Below, piece after piece: positions 58,620-64,000 of a stretch of 64,000 nucleotides of DNA. Within the stretch, counting starts at the first letter, position 1. The number at the start of each line of letters is the position of its first letter. The notes beneath the pieces were generated by a model. The model made no database searches. It saw only the letters and a list, made by a program, of their open reading frames with translations, and was not told the origin of the DNA. The position numbers and the translations under genes are program-made. This stretch comes from Albula goreensis (Eukaryota; Chordata; Actinopteri; Albuliformes; Albulidae): assembly GCA_022829145.1 (NCBI GenBank), contig CM040748.1, positions 29,712,501 through 29,776,500 of the forward strand, written 5' to 3'.

Positions 58620-61600
58620 AATCCTAAAAATACAGCATGTTGGATTCATCTCGGATTAGCCGGTATGCTAAGCAAATAAACCACGTTTAATGTTTCTAAA
58701 TGACTCTCTCCGTAAACCGCGCCTCTGCCTGCAGAAACCCTCAAGTCAGAGTCAGGTTACCAATCAAGACAGGAGTTTCTGGAGGGTGTGCTGGCTTCAC
58801 TGTGGCTCACGACTTAATTGATTAATTACAGCGTTTGTTTACACAGTTAATTAACTTCACCTGCTTTGTTTCATCAAAATCAGTGGCTGATTTTAAAGTG
58901 AAAGGACGAACCAGCATTCACTGCAAGCCAACAGAACCAGGGTTGAGAACTTTGATTGAAGCACGCATGGCCAGTACAAAGATTGACACACGCACGCACT
59001 TAACCATTTGGGCTGTACAGTCAGTCACAATCAGTGAGGAAACCTAGTTCCCACCGGCATGCTCATCACACGCGTTTTAAGTACCGAAAGTCAGACCAGA
59101 GCTGGAAGGAAATCCCTGGGTGCTGACTCAATGCTAAAAGGCTAAACATAGTGAACATGTTGCCCAAACACACAAACGGATACCGATATCCCCAACGGTG
59201 CATGACTTACAGTAGACCCTGCATGTAACTTCTTAGGATACAGGTATTTCCAACGAGGCCAGGGACCACAAGCCTGAAACATAACCCTGCAACAATTCAC
59301 CCTTTTCACTCTGGGTGACAGCAGTAAATCAACACTGCACTGACAGCACAACACATTCTCTGAACATTAAGATTTAGGGAGTGACAGTGTATATGTGCAC
59401 GCGCAAGCCGCCATACCTTGAAATGTCTTTTTCTGCTCACGAGTGGAATAATTATTCCCAGGTCTTGCTTCCCTCTCCAAAAGAAGAAATGCATCAGAGA
59501 AGACAAGATTTATGCCAAACAACACACCAAGTTTTTATAATATTCATTCTGTGCCATAAATCCTTTGTAGGGATATCAAATTTACTTGGTGGGGGAAAAA
59601 AAAAGCTGTAAGAGAAATAGTGAGCGCTACGGGCAGAAATCCTCAAACGATCTTTGTTTTGCTTTTGGATTTTGATTACATGTGCATTAGTTCAGCTTTA
59701 TAGCACCCCTGAAAGACATTGTTTATGTTATTGTGGTTGGAGATATAAACACATTACGGTGTGCAAATCGAGGGATTTTACACCTGCCGTTTTGTATGAT
59801 ACAGCCATATTAATCAAAGCTCGCAGCAGCTCTAGTCCATGCATTTTAAATATAAACGCATTTATTCCAATATTAAACCCCCTCTTATTTCAGAGACCCT
59901 CCAGAAAAGGATTCATTAATTTACTGAAGGCTCCATTTAACACGGAATGAAATGTACTGACAAAGAAAATAATGAAAGTGTGTCATATTCTTCGCACAAC
60001 GCTGTTTTGCAGGCCAGAACTATCTCCGTAGTCTAGGCTTTCAGAAACAGAACTGAGCACACAGTTCTGTTTCCAGTCATGACTCCTTTACATCGCTGAG
60101 TTTCAGTTTACATAACTTAACGAATCGAGTCATTTGTTCACCAGGAATATTCAAACAGCCAGCAGGCGGACTGGCTCAGATTCAAAATCATTTTTATGCA
60201 ATCAATGTCAGAGTCAAGATTTCAGCTGCAAAAAAGGCAAATTCCACCAACTGTATGTCGAGAAACATGCACTAATGTTTCTCATATAGGCATATATGCT
60301 CCTGCCATCATATGTTTCATATAAACAGTTGTGAATTCTGGAAAATTGAACGTAAAATAACTTTTTGAGCAGGCCTGCATTTGGTTTTATGGACTCAAAA
60401 TTTTAAGCTGTAGAAACCGTCTAGGGGTGGACTCTCTGCTTATACAACCATGTTCATAACCAAACATTAATTATGAATAAATCTACGCGCTTGCCCTCAG
60501 TGCTTTTAAGGATTACATTCTTTGTAATTACAGCTGTGATTCAGTCCATATGAAAGCCTTGTGAAACCTAAGATATGATTTACAAAAAGGCCTTTTGTTT
60601 AGTTTGGGATTAAAGAACATGGATACTTTGTGTAGAAATGGCTGTGTTCACGCATGATTGAGTTTGAAGGGTGTCCATCTACTAAACATCTTAGAGCAGA
60701 ATGTCTGGTTATAGAAGGCTACATACAAATGTTAGGATTTCTCACATTTAAAAAAAATGGTTCAAGGAAAACCAAATACTGTAAGACAAAGGCATATGAG
60801 AATAGCGATTAAAATAACATCAAATTTCTATATTCCATTTGGGAAAACATGCCCGCTGGCATAATATTTTCTTTTTTCAAACTTTACATTAGTCAATGAA
60901 CATGACCTTCAGATCATTATTTACAGTCAAGGACACAGTGGTTGATTTATAGGTCTTGTAAAAGAGTACCGTACACATGTATTAACATAAAGTCTTTACC
61001 ACACTTTCAGTTTTAGCTGTCCAAATAGTACTCAAAGCACGTCACCGTCTGTAATTCGACCATTGTTTTATTTATGTTAAATGTCAGCCTTGTGAAAGAT
61101 GTTCTCACAGTAATTACATTAGAATAGGGTTTGTTTTTCCAAGGGACTAAGATGTGTGAGAATTTGGCAGTTTGCAGCTGAACTGTGTTTAATGTAGAAG
61201 AATCACAAAGCACATTTTTGTGGGTTGTAAGGAAAACATTTAAGAGGTTCATATAAAAAAAAAAATTATTCTGGGAGTGAAGGTGAAGGTATGACAATGA
61301 TGGAAGATATAATATAAGTAAAGGTCTTGTTTTCCACGAAAAGACCATGTACTCCTGAGTTCACTCATCTGCACATTTAGAAGTAGCCAGAACAAACATG
61401 CATATAGAGAAATTCCCTCCGCTCACTCAATTCATGATAACTACAATGCAGACCGATAGATACTTTATCATTTATAGATACAAATTTAGTTTAAAATGTA
61501 TTTTAACTTCAGTACCAACCCCGCCCCAGTGGCACCCACAAGCCCATGAATATAGTAAATTTAATAGGATGAATGAATAGGAGTAAATTTAGGTGAACAG

Positions 61601-62140
61601 AGTATAAGCACTAGTTTACTCTGTTCTGCCAACAACATTAATTTCCTAATTGTAAAAAAACTTATCATGTACTGATCCAATCTCATGCATACACATGAAC
61701 ATGAATTTTAAAAATGTAAATATTTTGCAGTAGAGGAGGAACACATATGGTTTACTTATGGTTCACTTAAAGGCCAGTAAGAAAAAAACAAAACAATCAC
61801 ATGTTAAAGTGATTTAGCCTACACAAAAACTTGAAATTAATGCGGTCATAACATTGTTTTTGATGTATTATGTGGAAAGCCTGGGAGAAACCATCATCTT
61901 CATAGAAAAATGGTTTATGAATAATATACTGTATATATATTCTGTGTGGCCTGCTGCTGCTGTTTAGCACTTACATTGTGCCAGAGGACCATCATATATA
62001 GTTAATTTCAGTATTTTCAGTCAGCTGAAACTGAAGTGTGGGAAGGCAAGTGTGTGGGCTCATCATGTTTGGTTGGAGATCTCCCTCTCAGATATTTACA
62101 CACAGCTAACAGACTTTAATGTACCTCAGGGGACCCTCTT
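58620..62140. other. Downstream intergenic DNA, no gene seen
   Basis: AT-rich, stops frequent in all frames. No SINE, transposon protein, RNA gene or exon recognised. Confidence 0.45.
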
Positions 62141-62565
62141 ACCTCAAAAAATTTGAAAATTTTTGACATAAAAATATTAGAGTTTTGTCTCTAAATGATA
62201 AAAAGTCACATATATTTTCCACCCATACAAGAAAAAGTTGTCAAAAATGCTTTAAAAGTAAGTAAATGTGAAATGAGTAATGCAGACAATCTTGAAAATA
62301 CATAAACTATATGTAGTCCTACCTTCAAAAATTGGAAAAATGGGTTGACAGAAAAATATTTGAGTTTTTGTCTCTAAATGATAGTAAATCAGATATATTC
62401 TTCACCTGTACAAGACAAAGTTGTCTGAAATGCTTTAAAAGTAAATAAATGTGAAATATGTGTTACACAGAAAATCTTGAAAATACATAAGACTATAGCC
62501 TTACCTCCAAAAATTGGAAAAATGGGTTGACAGAAAAATATTTGAGTTTTTGTCTCTAAAAGATC
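62141..62565. repeat. Tandem array, ~181-bp unit, about 2.4 copies
   Basis: Units start ACCTCAAAAAA at 62141, ACCTTCAAAAATTGG at 62321 and ACCTCCAAAAATTGG at 62503, giving periods of 180 and 182 bases. Each carries the same sequence of landmarks: GAGTTTTGTCTCTAAATGAT or its variant, ACAAGA-AAAGTTGTC, ATGCTTTAAAAGTAA, AATGTGAAAT and ATCTTGAAAATACATAA. Unit 3 stops matching after GTCTCTAAA at about 62560. Units 2 and 3 are more alike than either is to unit 1. Confidence 0.9.
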
Positions 62566-62569
62566 ATCA

Positions 62570-64000
62570 TCTAAAAAGACAGACAACGTTGTCACATCAT
62601 CTATATTTGAACTCATAAGACTATCTCTGAACCCTGGGCCAGATTTCTGTCCGGGCACACGGGGCAAGTGCCCCAGGGCCATTTGTCTTTGGCCCTGAGG
62701 CAACCGGCTTTAAAAGCCCTAAAGACCTAGTATTTATTAATCATGCCCTTCATTATTTTTGTTCATTTGGGAAGTTGAAGACACGATGGGCCTACTGAAG
62801 TTTTACCCTCCTGTCCTGTTTTTTTATTTATTTAATTATTTTCATTTTCACCATATTCTTTTATTTCTTATGATTATTACAGATTGTTAAGCTTCAAATT
62901 CCAATACTTTTTGCCCCCTTCATAGCTCAGTTTGGACCTTGAAAGCAAAACTGTCAGGATGATATGATATGCACAAAAGGATCCAGATCCTCATCCAGCT
63001 CACAGAATTGTTTGTAGAAAAGTCGTTTTGCAGGCTAACGTTGTGCTGCCTTTATTCTAACCCCTCCCAACATGTGCACCTGGGTGCGGTGCCAAGCAAG
63101 CAGGTATCGGAATGCCTAGCATCTCTGTAAAGATTGCCAATCACCATCAATCATTTAATTTTTGAGCATTACGAATGGTAAAATGAAGCTCAATTTCAAC
63201 ATGAGTAATTAAAGGTTAAACATTAAACAAAAACAAACACAAACCTTAAGCCCTACTGGCATGTGCAGTTATTATTGGTGTATGGCTGCAGTCGCAACTG
63301 CTGACAGCCATCAGTAAACCCCGCCCCCTACTGAGCTACTGACTGCTTTAATTTGCCTCTCATACATGCCCTTATATGTAGTCAAATGTTGATTTTACTT
63401 GTAAAATATGAACATTTTCATAATATGTGCTGAAGTGTGCTAACTTCACGCCATATACCATTTTATGATGTGAAAAACAGAAAGGGAATTTGATAGCTCA
63501 CACTGGCTTAATCAAATACACATAATGTAAGAGGAGAAACCTTTTTATCCTTCAAAATACATTTGAATTTATTCATAGGAAAATGTGTTTCGTGTAAACT
63601 TTCCCGTCAGAAAGTATATAAATACATTTTGGATAAAAACACTAGATGAAAAAAAACTATCTGCAGATGAATTCTGGGACAGTTCCTTTGAAAATGATTT
63701 AGTCTGACTCCTCTTTATAAAAGATTAAACTTCTTCGTGTCACATGGTGAAATAGAGACTTATTTTGTCACTTTGGACAAAGCGGCACAGATGGGACCAA
63801 AAGGGACTGTCATTAAGCGAAAGATAAAATGGACCGACTTCCATATGGTTAGATTATATGTGCTCAAGATTAACGCATCAAGTGCTTTCTTGATTGATCC
63901 GCTCATGCTGATGAAAGGGAAATTAACCGAATGCTTTTAATTATGTCCTGCCTCTGTTTCACGTCAAGCTATGTGAATGTTATATGGTCACAATAGAGAC
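62570..64000. other. Downstream DNA after the tandem array
   Basis: The phrase GGCACACGGGGCAAGTGCCC followed by CAGGGCC at about 62655 is palindromic and looks like part of a dispersed element, unnamed. The rest is AT-rich with no recognised gene up to the window end. Confidence 0.4.

Noticed and set aside
43260..64000. Search for TASP1 exons expected downstream from human synteny
   Set aside because: None of the conserved taspase blocks I could recall is visible on either strand; the gene may lie beyond the window or elsewhere in this genome.

Overview
The window looks like AT-rich, intron-bearing nuclear DNA from a ray-finned fish. The evidence is one vertebrate gene split by GT-AG introns, long gene-free stretches, (TG)n, (GA)n and poly-C/poly-A microsatellites, and many decayed copies of a tRNA-derived SINE whose 3' tail resembles a tail common in teleost genomes. 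No prokaryotic features (operons, ribosome binding sites, CRISPR) are present.

The only gene I can name is isthmin 1 (ism1), on the + strand, with six coding exons between 20571 and 42162. It encodes a secreted protein: signal peptide, variable low-complexity linker, one thrombospondin type 1 repeat (exon 4) and a C-terminal AMOP domain (exons 5-6). All five introns have GT-AG ends and compatible phases (0, 0, 1, 1, 1). Intron 1 is about 15.1 kb; the others are 1.2 kb, 2.8 kb, 150 bp and 1.1 kb. The 3' UTR runs to three clustered AATAAA signals at 43211-43239. A candidate TATA box lies at 19426. As assembled, exon 6 carries a one-base deficit near 41786-41797 that breaks the AMOP frame beside the position of a reported integrin-binding motif. 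It is either a sequence error or a real lesion.

Layout: 1-19400 is upstream noncoding DNA with SINE pieces, a fossil Tc1/mariner transposase (about 13790-14200, minus strand) and microsatellites. 19426-20708 is the candidate promoter, 5' UTR and exon 1. 20709-35800 is intron 1, with a 24-bp minisatellite, a hairpin element and a SINE. 35801-42162 holds exons 2-6, with a near-palindromic MITE-like element ending 52 bp before exon 6. 42163-43250 is the 3' UTR. 43250-64000 is downstream noncoding DNA with SINE copies, an unrecognised 166-codon minus-strand open frame (48932-49432), and a tandem array of about 181 bp near the end (62141-62565). I saw no convincing exon of the genes I recall flanking ISM1 in human (SPTLC3, TASP1).

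The window shows one developmental and angiogenesis-related gene in a repeat-rich region. I do not see a clearly new multi-gene system. The best leads are the exon 6 frame break, the element next to the exon 6 acceptor, the tandem arrays and the two unexplained open frames.
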